A program made the position numbers and the translations under genes. From Torymus aiolomorphi (lineage: Eukaryota; Arthropoda; Insecta; Hymenoptera; Torymidae), in the NCBI GenBank assembly GCA_036365515.1, contig CM070873.1, forward strand, positions 87,565,948 to 87,629,947: DNA of 64,000 bases, in the 5' to 3' direction. Shown in pieces: positions 19,907-30,875 of this stretch (position 1 is its first letter; each line of letters starts with the position of its first letter). The notes beneath the pieces are model-generated. The model did not search any database and had not been told where the DNA came from. It was given only the letters and a program-made list of their open reading frames with translations.

Positions 19907-21411
19907 TAGGGATAGGCGATTCTACTCGATTCTTTGAGAATCGCCCGATTCTTTTCTTCGAGAATCGATTATTCTATCGATTCTTTTCATGACTCGATTC
20001 TTAGTGGATCGATTCTCATTTGACTGAGAATCGAGTATTCATTGCGCATGCGCTATGGACTATCGGAGTACGGCCCTGCCAGGGCCGGAATGGATTGCGC
20101 CGTTGCGGTGAGCCAATCAAATTTAAAGATACAGTTCTTCAAGTTGTATCTATTCGATTTAAAAAATTTGAGTATCTTCCAATTCTGGGAATGTCTACTA
20201 TATTAGATCCTCGCTTTAAGAAAATTCACATACAAGATGCTCTTGATGTAAGCACCGCGTTAAACTACATTTCAAAAAAGCTTGGAGAAGTCAAACCAGG
20301 TGCAAAATCTACCAATCATCCTGTAGCTGAAGTGGAAACGACAAATAGTATTTGGGATTTTCATGACACATTAAAAGAACCAGAATATCGACCAAATTTG
20401 TATGCTACTGACAGAAATCTCGAACTAGAACAATATTTAAAATTACCCCGGATATCAAGAAAAGAAAATGTATTTTTATATTGGAAAAATATGGAAACAA
20501 GTTTTCCGTCTTTAAGCAAATTAGCTTTGCGCCTTCTTTCAGCAATCGCTACAAGTGTTCCATCCGAACGTCTATTTTCGAAAGCAGGACTAATTAAAAG
20601 AGATAACCGTAACAGAATAACTGGTACGCATTTAAATATAATATTATTTTTAAATTCGTTATCGTTAGAAGACTGGTGTTTGTTTTCATAATAATTTATT
20701 TATTAACAAAGTATTTTGCGCTTAGAATGTGATTTGATGTATGGGTATATGAGTGTATCCGTATGCTAATAAACACCATAATAACTTTCTTTCTCCCTTT
20801 CCCTTTATTTATCCATATCCTTCTATAAAAATAAGAAAGAAAGGAATTTTAATCGTTTGACATTGGTAGTATAACAATTTTATTAAGTTTTGTTTTGAAA
20901 ATATTAAGATAATTTCCATATTCTAATTAAATACTTATCCACTTTGTACATTTCCATGGCTTAAAATTTTTAAGTATATTTATGTATTATTCATTTTTCT
21001 TTGGTAATTTGGTAAGTAAAATGTAGTAATATGTGTAATCAGGTGTAAGCACTGAAACATAATTCTAAATTCTTAAATAAAAGTTTTCTTTTTTTTCTTT
21101 TTTAGGTGCTTTGTATGATGTGGTATCAAATTCATTGGATTCAAAACGAATATAAGAAAATTGTAGAAATATCTATTGTTTAAATCCTTAAAATTACATT
21201 TGTATCTCCTTTTTTATTTAAAAAGTTATGTATGGTGATATAAAAATTAAAAAACATGAATAAAAATGTTAATAAGCAAATAAATATTTTTTTTTTAAAT
21301 TAGTACTCGATTCTTCGATTCTTTTCCAAAATAATCGATTCTTAAGTATCGATACTTTTCAAAATTCGATTCTTAGGAATCGATTCTTTTTTAAGGAATC
21401 GCCCATCCCTA
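19907..21411 (+). mobile_element. hAT element with 8-bp target duplication GTGGCGCG
   Basis: The ends are TAGGGATAGGCGATTC and (inverted) TAGGGATGGGCGATTC, 15 of 16 matching, and the copy is flanked by GTGGCGCG at 19899-19906 and 21412-21419. Subterminal regions on both sides contain many ATCGATTCTT/AAGAATCGAT words. The 1,505-bp copy keeps only the C-terminal part of a transposase, so it is an internally deleted, non-autonomous hAT. The exact duplication implies a fairly recent insertion. Confidence 0.92.
20111..20691 (+). pseudogene. hAT transposase, C-terminal fragment
   Basis: The open frame runs from 20020, but recognisable transposase begins near 20114 (FKDTVLQVVSIRFKKFEYLP). It contains ILDPRFKK, a linker, then the hAT dimerisation region: DRNLELEQYLKLPRISRKEN, YWKNMETSFPSLSKLALRLL and the signature ATSVPSERLFSKAGLI, ending near the stop at 20689-20691. 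The BED zinc finger and the first part of the catalytic domain are missing, so it cannot be active alone. The first 30 residues (from MTENRVFIAH) are translated terminal sequence and not part of the protein. Confidence 0.85.
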
Positions 21412-21612
21412 GTGGCGCGCGTAGCGCGCTGATTAACGCTAGTTGTAGAAAGGCTCCAGTCTGTAGTGATGCACAATATATATCGGTAACTTCAGATATC
21501 GATATTTAATAGGGAATATATCGCAAATTTTTATCGATATTTGGAACACCAATAATAGCAGATATCGATACTCTTTACGCAAATATCGATATCGGAATTG
21601 AGGGCGTACTGT

Positions 21613-21929
21613 AGCACTGGGGCCTTTCTACATATGTGTGTTCTGTGTGTTCTGTGTGTTCCCGACAAAGACAGATAGATCTGTTCCGTTTATGTAAGAC
21701 AGAGACAGACATAGAGAGAAGTTGCCTAGAACAGACAGAACAAAAATATATAGAAAGGGCCCTGCGCGGTGCTGCGTCCAGGGGCCTTTCTACATATGTG
21801 TGTTCTGTGTGTTCTGTATGTTCCCGATAAAGACAGATAGATCTGTTCCGTTTATGTAAGACAGAGACAGACATAGAGAGAAGTTGTCTAGAACAGACAG
21901 AACACACATATGTAGAAAGGGCCCAGTGT
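21613..21929. mobile_element. Two tandem copies of a MITE, TIR GGGCCTTTCTACATATGTG
   Basis: Copy 1 is about 21620-21760 and copy 2 about 21779-21924; they are nearly identical (TTCCCGAYAAAGACAGATAG, AGACAGAGACAGACATAGAG). Each has inverted ends GGGCCTTTCTACATATGTG and CAGAACACACATATGTAGAA, though copy 1 has a mutated right end. The outermost bases CACTGG and CCAGTG extend the inverted pair across both copies. Internal GTGTTCTGTGTGTTCTG repeats mirror AGAACAGACAGAACA. Confidence 0.78.
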
Positions 21930-22221
21930 TGCCAGAACCTGCCGAGATCAAGCCGCCGCTAGATAACGCTGAAGTAGCCCAAAACTGCGAGAATATAAAA
22001 AACTTTTTTTAAACCCAAGTAGGCGGGGGATATGAGGTCCACGCATATAAGGGAGTTATGAAGACATAAAAAAATAAACAAAACAATTATTTAAATAATT
22101 TTTAAACCCAAGTAGGCGGGGGATATGAGGTCCACGCATATAAGGGAGTCATGCAGACATGAAAACATAAGCAAAACGATTATTTAAATAATTTTTAAAC
22201 CAAAGTAGGCGGTTGACAGAG

Positions 22222-22525
22222 CCACGGTGGCTTAGCGGTAGCGCGTCGGACTCGTACCCATAAAGGTCTCGGGTTCGATTCCCGCTCCCGTGAAAAAACC
22301 GGCACCACTGAAACACGAATTTTTCATGTGCTTACTTTCACCGTGGTCTCGGTGGTTCGAAACCCACTTGAAACTGTAGGTTCAATAGTTGGGGCGGTAG
22401 CGTCCTCCAACTATCTGTAGGCTTCGCTAACAAACAAATACACTCATACTACTAAGCATGAATTGTGGCATATCGCAGTCTAGTACCCACATCCATTAAA
22501 AGAACAAAAACAAGAACAAGAACCA
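22222..22525 (+). mobile_element. tRNA-derived SINE
   Basis: The head CGGTGGCTTAGCGGTAGCGC (box A-like) and GGTTCGATTCCCGCTCCCGT (box B) resemble a tRNA with a CGT-like anticodon region. It is followed by a body with TTCATGTGCTTACTTTCACC and GGTTCGAAACCCACTTGAAA, and a tail of AAGAACAAAAAC repeats (about 22498-22522). A related body occurs at 55255-55320. It is inserted in the 93-bp array. It is not a functional tRNA gene because the stems do not all pair. Confidence 0.75.
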
Positions 22526-23076
22526 AGTAGGTGGGAAATATGAGGTCCACGCATATAAGGGAGTCATGTAGACATGAAAACATAAGCAAAACGATTATTC
22601 AAATAATTTTTAATCCAAAGTAGGCGGGTGATATGATGTCCACGCATATAAGAGAGTCATGTAGAAATGAAAAAATAAGCAGAACTATTATTTAAATAAT
22701 TTTTAAACCCAAGTAGGCGGGGGATATGAAGTCCATGCATATAAGGGAGTCATGTAGACATGAAAAAATTAGCAAAACGATTATTTAAGTAATTTTTAAA
22801 CCCAAGTAGCCGGGGGACGCGAGGTTCACGCACATTAGGGAATTTCATAGACGTGCAACAATAAGCAAGACAATTATTTAAATAATTTTTAAACCCAAGT
22901 AGGCGGGGGATATGAGGTCCACTCATATAAAGCAGTCATGTAGACATGAAAAAATAAGAAAAAGATTATTTAAATAATTTTGAAACCCAAGGAGGCGGGG
23001 GATATGAAATCCACGCATATAACGGAGTTACGTAGACGTGCGACATAAGCAAGATTTTTATTTAAAAAATTCTTAA

Positions 23077-23453
23077 GGGGTGTGGTACTCATGCACTCGG
23101 TTTTACCGACAGAACTCGGTAAATTCTATATTATTAAAATAAATATATCGAATTACGTCTTATAAAGAGATAGTTGCCCTGTGCAATGTAATAATCTACC
23201 AGCTTGCGCAGTTTTGAGCCCAAATATCAACGGCACCCTAAAAAATTTTGCGAACGAAATTTCGGTTATTTTTGTTCGCAAAATTTTTTAGGATGCCATT
23301 GATATTTGAGCTCAAAACTGCGTAGGCTGGTAGATTATTACATTGCACAGGGCAACTATCTCTTTATAAGACGTAATTCGATATATTTATTTTAATAATA
23401 TAGAATTTACCGTGTTCTGCCGGTAAAACAGAGTACATGAGTGCCACACCCTC
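23077..23453. mobile_element. TTAA-flanked hairpin MITE, TIR GGGTGTGGYACTCATG
   Basis: TTAA at 23073-23076 and 23454-23457. Arms of about 170 bp pair almost throughout (AGAGATAGTTGCCCTGTGCA, TAATCTACCAGC, GCGAACGAAA/TTTGTTCGC). The paralogous foldback at 48177-48180 keeps the empty site, with the same flanks on each side of a single TTAA. That makes this insertion exact. piggyBac-like by target. Confidence 0.92.
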
Positions 23454-24086
23454 TTAACCTCTATAATTCAACTCCATTATATGCGTGGACCACGCGGCTC
23501 CGGCTATATGGGTTTAAAAATTATTCAAATAACAGTCTTGCTTATTGTTGCATGTCTACTTGAATTCCTTATATGCGTGGACCTCGCGTCCCCCGGCTAC
23601 TTGGGTTTAAAAATTATTCAAATAACCGTTTTGATTATTTTTTCATGTTTACATGACGCTCTTATATGCATGGACCTTGTATCCCCCGGCTACTTGAGTT
23701 TAAAAATTATTCACATAATCGTTTTGCTTAATTTCATGTCTACATGACTCCCTTATATGCGTGGACCTCATATCTCCCGCCTACTCGGGTTTAAAAATTA
23801 TTTAAATAATCGTTTTGCTTATTTTTTCATGTCTACATGACTCTTTTATATGCGTGGACCTCATATCCCCCGTCTACTTGGTATGGATAAATTATCGATA
23901 TTAGAAATATCGATAATATAATATCAATACATTGTAGATATCGATAATAAAGAAATAATTAATATCGATACCTAATATCGATATCGAAGCTTGATATTGT
24001 GCATCACTACCAGTCTGTACTGTAGCAGTAGCAGAAAGCGCGCGCGATGGATATATATAGATATATCTTATAGTCTTAAACTCTTA

Positions 24087-24209
24087 GGCTCCCGGCACAT
24101 AAGAGCGATTGAACGCGGACGGACGCGAATGCACGCGCTCCTCCGCGTGCATTCGTGATTCGCGTCCGTTCGCGCCTTCGCGGCCAACCGCTCTTATGTG
24201 CCGGGAGCC
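24087..24209. mobile_element. 123-bp hairpin element
   Basis: Perfect ends GGCTCCCGGCACATAAGAGC; inner arms GAACGCGGACGGACGCGAAT with one bulge; loop about 24135-24145. Flanks are TTA (left) and TCA (right), possibly a diverged 3-bp duplication. GC-rich, unlike surroundings. Confidence 0.75.
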
Positions 24210-25058
24210 TCACATGGAGCGCTCGCGGCCGCGCTTGTCGTTTTTCCGCTGTATATACTTATGTGCGAACGCAGCCAGCTAGCCGAGATAGCCGTTATGG
24301 CTGCTGCAATAGTACTCATGCATGCAGCGCTAAGCCAGATTGCCGTTGCCGAATGCATCAGTGTTGAGCTTTCTCCTTCTGTTTTTCTCTTTTTCGCGGT
24401 ATTAATGTGCCGCGAGTATTTTTTCGTAATTGAGATTGTATAGGTATGTGTAGTTAGGACACCCGTGAGCGGCTAATTCCCACCTTTCGTTAAAACTGTA
24501 TAAAATTTAACTATATTTTGTATCGGAAGTAATGAAACAGTAGTTTTCCTTTATATATAATTCAACAGAATTTGACTTTACACAAAAATTTTGAATACAA
24601 CAAAAGTTGTGGATAACATTGAAACAAAACTTTTTTCTATTTAACATTTTATAAATAAAAATAAAAACGATTATTATAATTATGATAAAAATTATGAAAA
24701 CAATGTTTTTAATTTTAAATATAACTGCGATCATGGTACTTATATTTAATATTCCTATGCACTTTAATCATATCAATTAATACTTAATAAATTTATGTGC
24801 ATCATAGACTATTTAAAAAGTTATCTACATATATCTATATGTGTAGAATTAAAACGCAAACCTTCTACAAAAAAGAACAAATAAATGTTTAAAAGTAAAT
24901 GCATAATTTTCATTTAAATTTTACTGCAGATGTATTTATGTTTATTTTAATGATAACAATGATGAAACTAAAGTATCACAATTTATGCAATAATAAAATT
25001 ATAAGGTTCTCCTAAGTATTACGATCGTACCTATTATGTAAAAACGAAGTTTTTATAT
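24210..25058. other. Gene-free AT-rich stretch
   Basis: Contains an isolated copy of the 175-bp unit (24542-24665), also seen at 17280-17880. Nothing else recognised. Confidence 0.5.
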
Positions 25059-25260
25059 GGGGGGGGGGGGGGGGAGCGAGGAGCAGGTGTGTGTGGGGCG
25101 TGGGGGGGGTGGCGTGTCGAGCGCAGCGAGACACGCAGAGGGGCACAGCCCCTCTAGTTCAACTCCAACTGACTCAAAACAAATTTCTAATGTATTTTTT
25201 GACAAATTTTAAAAACTTAAATTTTTACTATTACAAAGTTTCCCCTAGGAAAAGGCGAAA
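25059..25260. repeat. G-run, two small hairpins and repeat tail
   Basis: A run of 16 G (25059-25074) and another of eight (25102-25109) are followed by GCGTGTC-GAGCGCAGCGA-GACACGC (25113-25136), then AGAGGGGC-ACA-GCCCCTCT (25137-25155). The tail ACTATTACAAAGTTTCC with CTAGGAA (25226-25250) matches 13628-13653. The first hairpin has the shared apex described in the findings. Confidence 0.65.
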
Positions 25261-25908
25261 GAAAAATGAAAAACAATATAATTTTCTTATATTTTCTAAT
25301 CATTACATATCGTAAATTTGAGTTTTTTTGTAATTAATTTCTGATAGTTAGAAATCGCTGTTTTAAAAATTAGACTTTGTTTATACACAAACAAAATAGC
25401 TAATTTGTGATGTCGAAATCTATCCCACACATTATTATATAATACATTATTATTGTATTATTTTTACTAATTTTTTTATTTTTTTAAGGTGAAATTTGTA
25501 ATCGGTTCAACCATCCGCTTAATTCTTTTGCATTATTTTTCCTACAGAGGGCAAACAAATTAAATTCTTTTTCTTTTTGTTTTTTGAAATTCAATTTTAA
25601 ATTTTGAGAAAAAATCTCTTTAACACTTTGTAGTGTATTATTAAATATGCTACGAGTAGAAGTTCTCAGAGATAAAACAGACGCTACCGACCGATTCGTG
25701 CACAAGTTATGTATTATTGTGCGTTATTGTATATTATTAAACATTAACGTGACAAAGTGATATTTTTTCAAAATTCAAAACTAAGTGAAAAAAGGGTCCT
25801 GCAATCGTCAGTATAACGAGTAGCATTTACATCGCCTTAGTGAGATAGAATTAATCCATAGTTTTTAATGTACGAGAAACTAAGCGATCATGAACTAGTG
25901 TTCTCGAT
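25261..25908. other. Gene-free stretch
   Basis: AT-rich; short frames only; no repeat boundary or gene recognised. Confidence 0.45.
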
Positions 25909-26419
25909 CCCTACTGAAAAAGCCCACATGGGAGCCATATGGGACTCATGTGAGAAATTGCTGCGGGAACCACGTAGCTCCCACATGGGTCCCATGTCAG
26001 TCCCACAAGTGTCCAATATGGGATCCATATGACTAAATTATGGCATAATTTTTAAATAAACTTATTGTTTATTGATAATTTATTTAAAAAATATAACAGT
26101 GAGGGAAGCTTTTTGATTTTCATTTTGAAAAAAGTAATTTTTATTATCATCATAATAAGTATATTGTTTAAAGGCAAAACCTATACAAAAAATGTCAAAT
26201 TGCCATCCTTTTTCACCTGCAATATTTTTTAAATAATTTATTAATAAGCAATAAGTTTATTTAAAAATTACGCCATAATTTAGTTATATGGGATCCATAT
26301 AGGACCTATGTGAGATTCACATGGGATACATGTGGGAACCATGTGGGAACCATATGATTCCCACAGCAATTTCTCACATGGGTCCCATATGGCTCCTATG
26401 TGGGCTCTTTTCAGTAGGG
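25909..26419. mobile_element. Foldback with ATGGGANCCATATGGG motif field
   Basis: The ends CCCTACTGAAAAAGCCCACA and (inverted) CCCTACTGAAAAGAGCCCAC bound 511 bp. Subterminal fields consist of the words CCCACATGGG, CCCATATGG and TGTGGGA in both orientations. AT-rich inner arms (TTTTTAAATAAACTTATTG and mirror) also pair. No clear target duplication. Confidence 0.82.
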
Positions 26420-27505
26420 TTATGACTAGTTTTTTAAAAAGTTCGAAAAAATATTCTTATCAAAAAAATTTCGTTGGTAAATTTTTATTAATATTTTTAA
26501 TAAACCCTTGTAATTAGAAATAGTTTGAATAATAATTCTGAGTAACTTCAGTAAATCGATATGTAAAACAAAAAATACTAAAATTTTGTAGAGTTTTAGT
26601 ATAAGTTAATAACAACTAGGTTTAAAAATATTTTTAATAATTACTGCGATTGTATATAAAACAGGCACATCTATATATTTGATATATCTGTGGCTTCCAG
26701 GAATAACGACTTAACCCACTTGTACGTGTTTTCGAGAAATCACGGTTTTAAAATTTCTGTCACGACACTTCATATGTAAGATGAAATGCGCGAGATGAGT
26801 CATAACAATTTAGACATTTACAAAGGTATCGAATATCTTTCGAACCTCACTATCAGCTGCTAGAATACATTTTTGTTCTTTTGTATAAACAAACAAAACA
26901 ATGCAGTTAAGTCGTTATTCCGGTAACTGTGCAGTTAAGTGGTTTAAAGAAATTGTTCAAATAAGATAAATAACATAGTTATTTCTACACTTAAAACATA
27001 AAATCCGAATTCTTTTTTAAATATTCATTCCCACGCATGCGCCTCGCAACGGACTGTGCGTGAAGTCAACGAAATTCGGTAAACCGAATACCGACCGTTA
27101 CTCGATTAAGGTAAAGTCGCCTTAATATCCAATTATTCCATAATTGGAACGCTTTTTAGATACGTTTTTTTGTACTCAAAATATAAATAAATAAATCACA
27201 TCAAATTAGATATTATTATAACTTATTGGAAGCGCTATTTCATGTAGAATCTATACCGTTTTTACATTTTTAATTAATACTATATTTAATAACTTATAAA
27301 CAAAATAGTAAATGTACTTTTAGACCCTATTATGAAACACGATTTTCTCACTGACACCTATGTTATGAAACAGCATTCCCTATTATGAAAGACAATTAGA
27401 TTACATTTTTCTGTATATTTCGAGTCATTTTTGGTATAAAATTTATATATTCACGACACTTGTAATAATATAAACTGCAAAAAAATCTGAAATTTATATG
27501 AATTT

Positions 27506-27646
27506 AATAGTATATTATGTAACAAGGGACTAAAATCGCAGATTATTCCCGCGGGTGAGTTCATTGCCCGAGCGAGCGTAGCGAAGCGAGGGCAGTGATC
27601 ACCCAAGGGAATGACCGACTTTAGTTCCGTGTTACATATATAGTAC
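27506..27646. repeat. Hairpin with CGAGCG-AGCGAG apex, member A
   Basis: It begins AATAGTATATTATGTAAC and ends GTTACATATATAGTAC. Successive stem blocks pair: GGGACTAAAATCG, TTATTCCC, GGGTGA and GCCC. The apex is GAGCGAGCGTAGCGAAGCGA (27570-27589). Confidence 0.75.
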
Positions 27647-27764
27647 TTTATTCCCATCGCCACTGTAGACACTTCATAGATATGAAAAGTTATTTTGTAT
27701 TTATGTGTTATAATTTTGTTAGCTTTAACCCAATTCACCATAAACGTAAAAAATTAAACTATGT

Positions 27765-27890
27765 TACTTTATTCTCGCTAATTTACTTTATTCCCGCACA
27801 ATGCGGGAATAAAAGTACTTTATTCCCGCGGATTTACTTTATTCCCGCTAATTTACTTTATTCCCGAATTATGCGGGAATAAAGTAAAAG
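27765..27890. repeat. Cluster of TTTATTCCCG words
   Basis: Seven copies of ACTTTATTCCCG or its inverse CGGGAATAAAGT in 125 bp, several forming small hairpins (ATTCCCGCACAATGCGGGAAT). The same word occurs in the 50.1-50.5 kb hairpins. Confidence 0.75.
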
Positions 27891-28554
27891 AGGGAATCAG
27901 ACGCCACTTTTGCCCCACTTTTCAGGCTATATAAAATGGCCATTATAGTAGAAATGGGAAAAAAGTACATTATAAACTACTTTTCATGTTCTAAAATTGC
28001 TTAAATATGGAAAAATTGATATAAATGCATACAGAGAAAAAGAACAACAGTTTTGGTTCAAATAGCAGTTGATTTATAAGTGCTTGGCAACGACGAGACT
28101 AAACAAATTTTTTTCACATTTTATGAGAATAAAAATCATATATTTATTAATGCATCTGTAAAACAAATAGCACATAAATGTAAGTATATTTTTCTTATTA
28201 AATTTAATGGTTCTGAATCACTTCTAACTTAATTTTTATTAACTTTTTAAAGTGTGTCATAATAGGCGACTTTACCTTACTGTTTATGCACACTCGCCCC
28301 ATCGTCCGGCAATCAAAGCTGTTGTGTTATTACCTTCTATTATCTATAAACCTTTGATCTTTGTTGCTATAAAAATATGTATGTCATAATCTGTTTATTG
28401 CATAGTATTAACTTCAAAACGGTGCTTTCAATTAAATATAAATATTCAGTTAAGTGGTCAAAAAGGGTCGTTAGAAGGTATAAATTCCGGTACTAACTCA
28501 ATTTTGACAAAAAGTCAGTTAAGTCGTTATTCCTGGAAGCCACAGATATATGCA

Positions 28555-29226
28555 GTAAAGAAGAATACTAACCGCCTCGAAATCTAACTATTATGTCTTA
28601 ACATCTTACAAAATTTGTACTATATATAGAAAATATAAAAGAAATTTACCAGATAATTCTACATAAAAGTGTTTAGATAAAGTCATGTTCCAATCAACGC
28701 CTGATTATTATTTGGTTTATAATATAATACAAAAGTTCCGTGTATTTAATTCTGATTTATTCTTTTAATGAGTGCAAGACATTTTCCTTACATTATAGAA
28801 ATATATTCTACGTCGAGAAAAAATTTCTTTGAATGAAATAGTCACATTGTTAAATTAAGAAATATTGCTTTAAATTCAATAAAGCAGGATTAATCAACAT
28901 TTCTTAAAAAAAAAAACTTTGAATTGTTGATAACTCAAAATTTTTAGAGTTACAAACGTGTTGCGCTCTGCTATTGCAGTATTCTTGATTACTTTGTTAA
29001 AACTTGATTACATAATCAAAAACTCTTTCTTAATAGTTCTCTATAAAATCACATTATGTTTGTGAAATTTTAAAGAATTTAGCGTTTCCAGTCAACATAT
29101 TCACTTATAAAGTTTCAACATTTAACCCATATAGCCCCTACTTATATCGAACTTAACGTTTCGAGGATTATTCCAAAAAAGTCTTTTGGAATTTTTAAGA
29201 AAACCTAATATACTTACTATGCGAGA

Positions 29227-29262
<36 letters not shown>

Positions 29263-29644
29263 AGTCTAAAATTTTGTACTTGACTTACCGATTCCATCTA
29301 GTATAGGAACACTTGACATATGTAAGCAAGATCATTCCATTGAAAATATACAAGCGCAATACTTTCAATAAAGCTATTAATAGTAATAATAGTACATTGC
29401 TATAAATAATACAAGAAGCAATCAAAATTGGTTCAACGGTGAGTAAATAAACTTCATATTAAACTAAAATTTATTAATGAAATAATTAAATAAATCTAGA
29501 TTTCAATGGACATTTAGTATGTCGTTCAGAGTAAAGATATATTTTTTTTATTGTCCAGATAGTTCACACAGATAACTGAAATCATTTTCATTTTGATAAT
29601 TTGTTATGTTCTTTAATTAGATGCTAGATTATATTAATTTTCAC

Positions 29645-29694
<50 letters not shown>

Positions 29695-30870
29695 AATGGT
29701 TCAGCCTGTAGGTTGCGGCAGGATACAAATTTTAAAATATCAATATCTTTGGATCACATGAGTTTACAGACCTCTGGTAGGGCATATTTCCTCAAAAATA
29801 AACTATATTTTACTGTAGTACTCCCTTAAGGTATGTTTGAAGAACATTCTCTGATAGTTTTCAGCCAAATCTGAGTTTCTTCATAATGAATAGAATGTAT
29901 ATATTTGTAAAGTTTCTATTTAAAGTTAAGCAGGCATCGTATTTTCAAACTGTAGAAAAACGTAGTGAGTATTACAATTAAAAAAAGTTAAACGATAAAT
30001 ATAAGTACATTTTGTAATTTTTAATTGTCCATAAATCGTAATGAAAAATGTTTACAAATATGTAATTTCTAAAGTATATATATAGAATATTAAACAGATA
30101 AATATAAAAAATACATGTCTCGGAGCAACAGTAGAAGTACATTTCTCCGCTTCTCCAAGGTATGCACTTTAGCAGAAAAGTGTATTTTCTCAGCTCGTAC
30201 GTCTGTAGTAACGAGCATCTTATGTCAAGCGGCAAGTGTACGCTATATGCTAGGAGTGAGAAGCATATAAAGGCGCGCATTGTCCGCATGCGAAAAGCGT
30301 ATACATCTGCACTACTATACTATATCGCGAATTGCCAGTGCACACCGTGACAAAGACGGCACTATAAGAGAGGGGAGGAGGGGGGAGCCGTTTTCGTGTA
30401 CTTACATTGGAAAAAGTATGAAAGAAAGTTGGAGTAAAGAGCCGCACAAAGATGAGGGATGCGTATAGTGTCGCAGATATGAGTGCTATATGAAAAAAGG
30501 AATTTGAAGAGAGAAAGAATAGCGCGCGCGCGCACACGGACGATCGCATGCACTCACGAGGAGGAAGAAAATTAGGCCGAGAGTGTATACTTATAAGAAA
30601 AGGAGTGAAAAAATCAATGTGCGCGTGCGGCGGCGCCGTTCTATTTTATGCGGGAGCGCGCGTTCTCTGCTACTCCCCCATTCTAGTCCTTAGTTTATTT
30701 TATTAATTGTTAGTGCATCTTTTTTCATAATGCGGCTAATTTCAGCTCGTTCACCGCGGATGATCCACGTGTGGCCCAGAGTGACGTTATATTTTCCGAC
30801 AATTTTAAACTGCCACTTATGTGTAAGTAAGCGAATCTTGCTTGAAAGCACACGTGCACCGAAATCTCGT
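28555..30870. other. Gene-free stretch with microsatellites
   Basis: Includes a (CG)n(AG)n tract at 29227-29264 and a (TA)n tract at 29650-29689. From about 30490 GC rises (GCGCGCGCGCACACGG), leading into the likely PKD 5' region. No frame resembles a known protein. Confidence 0.5.
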
Positions 30871-30875
30871 TTTAT

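Larger units (their letters stand above)
19483..21456. mobile_element. Interrupted element with TIR GGAGCCTTTCTACAA
   Basis: GGAGCCTTTCTACAA at 19483-19497 is matched by TTGTAGAAAGGCTCC at 21442-21456. Between them are a 110-bp hairpin (19502-19611), a TTA-flanked MITE (19624-19787) and a complete hAT element (19907-21411). The termini resemble the GGGCCTTTCTACATATGTG family just to the right, so these may be related. Confidence 0.55.
22012..23885. repeat. Foldback of 93-bp tandem units
   Basis: The forward arm (22012-23070) holds about nine units, recognised by AAGTAGGCGGGGGATATGAG, GTCCACGCATATAAGGGAGT and AACGATTATTTAAATAATTT. The reverse arm (23458-23885) holds about four inverted units. 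The arms are separated by a TTAA-flanked MITE. A SINE splits the forward array at about 22220-22525. Because 93 is divisible by 3, the reverse arm reads as an 88-codon frame (23481-23747) with a repeated SPGYLGLKIIQITVL peptide; this is probably fortuitous. The same units recur at 47747-48645. Confidence 0.88.
21464..24009. mobile_element. hAT-type foldback with 8-bp duplication CCAGTCTG
   Basis: The ends TAGTGATGCACAATAT and the inverse bound 2,546 bp, flanked by CCAGTCTG at 21456-21463 and 24010-24017. Subterminal zones are rich in ATCGATAT words (21480-21595 and 23885-24000). The interior has no transposase; it holds two copies of a small MITE, a foldback of 93-bp tandem units, a tRNA-derived SINE and a TTAA-flanked MITE. 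It abuts the GGAGCC-terminus element to its left. Confidence 0.9.
27109..28277. mobile_element. Element with TIR AGGTAAAGTCGCCT, TA flanks
   Basis: Perfect 14-bp inverted ends, flanked by TA on both sides (27107-27108 and 28278-28279), which would fit a Tc1/mariner-type derivative. No transposase. The interior has TTATGAAACA repeats near 27330-27390, a CGAGCG-apex hairpin and a cluster of TTTATTCCCG words. Confidence 0.6.
26683..28550. mobile_element. Element with TIR TATATCTGTGGCTTCCAGG
   Basis: The left end TATATCTGTGGCTTCCAGGA and inverse at the right, continuing as AATAACGACTTAAC, bound 1,868 bp. The word AGTTAAGTCGTTATTCC or AGTTAAGTGGT recurs inside both ends (26930, 28448, 28515). The same terminus occurs at 63389, where a copy runs off the window. 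A second element (27109-28277) lies inside. Confidence 0.75.

Noticed and set aside
21575..21907. 110-codon Cys-rich minus-strand frame
   Set aside because: It spans two tandem MITE copies and repeats itself; it is a translation of GTGTTCTG-type repeats.
22222..22295. Functional tRNA gene
   Set aside because: Box A and B are present but acceptor and anticodon stems do not pair well, and it continues into a SINE body and tail.
23481..23747. 88-codon frame with repeated peptide
   Set aside because: It is the translation of 93-bp repeat units (divisible by 3) in a non-coding foldback; no initiation context or homology.
22012..23885. Regularly spaced repeats that might suggest a CRISPR-like array
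   Set aside because: The whole 93-bp unit is repeated with no unique spacers, and the arms are inverted; the setting is an insect genome.
24087..24209. Rho-independent-type terminator hairpin
   Set aside because: Not applicable to a nuclear insect genome; 40-50 bp arms with terminal inverted repeats indicate a mobile element.
25909..26419. 8-bp or TA target duplication for the CCCTACTGAAAAA element
   Set aside because: The flanks (TTCTCGAT left, TTATGACT right) do not match, so no superfamily was assigned.
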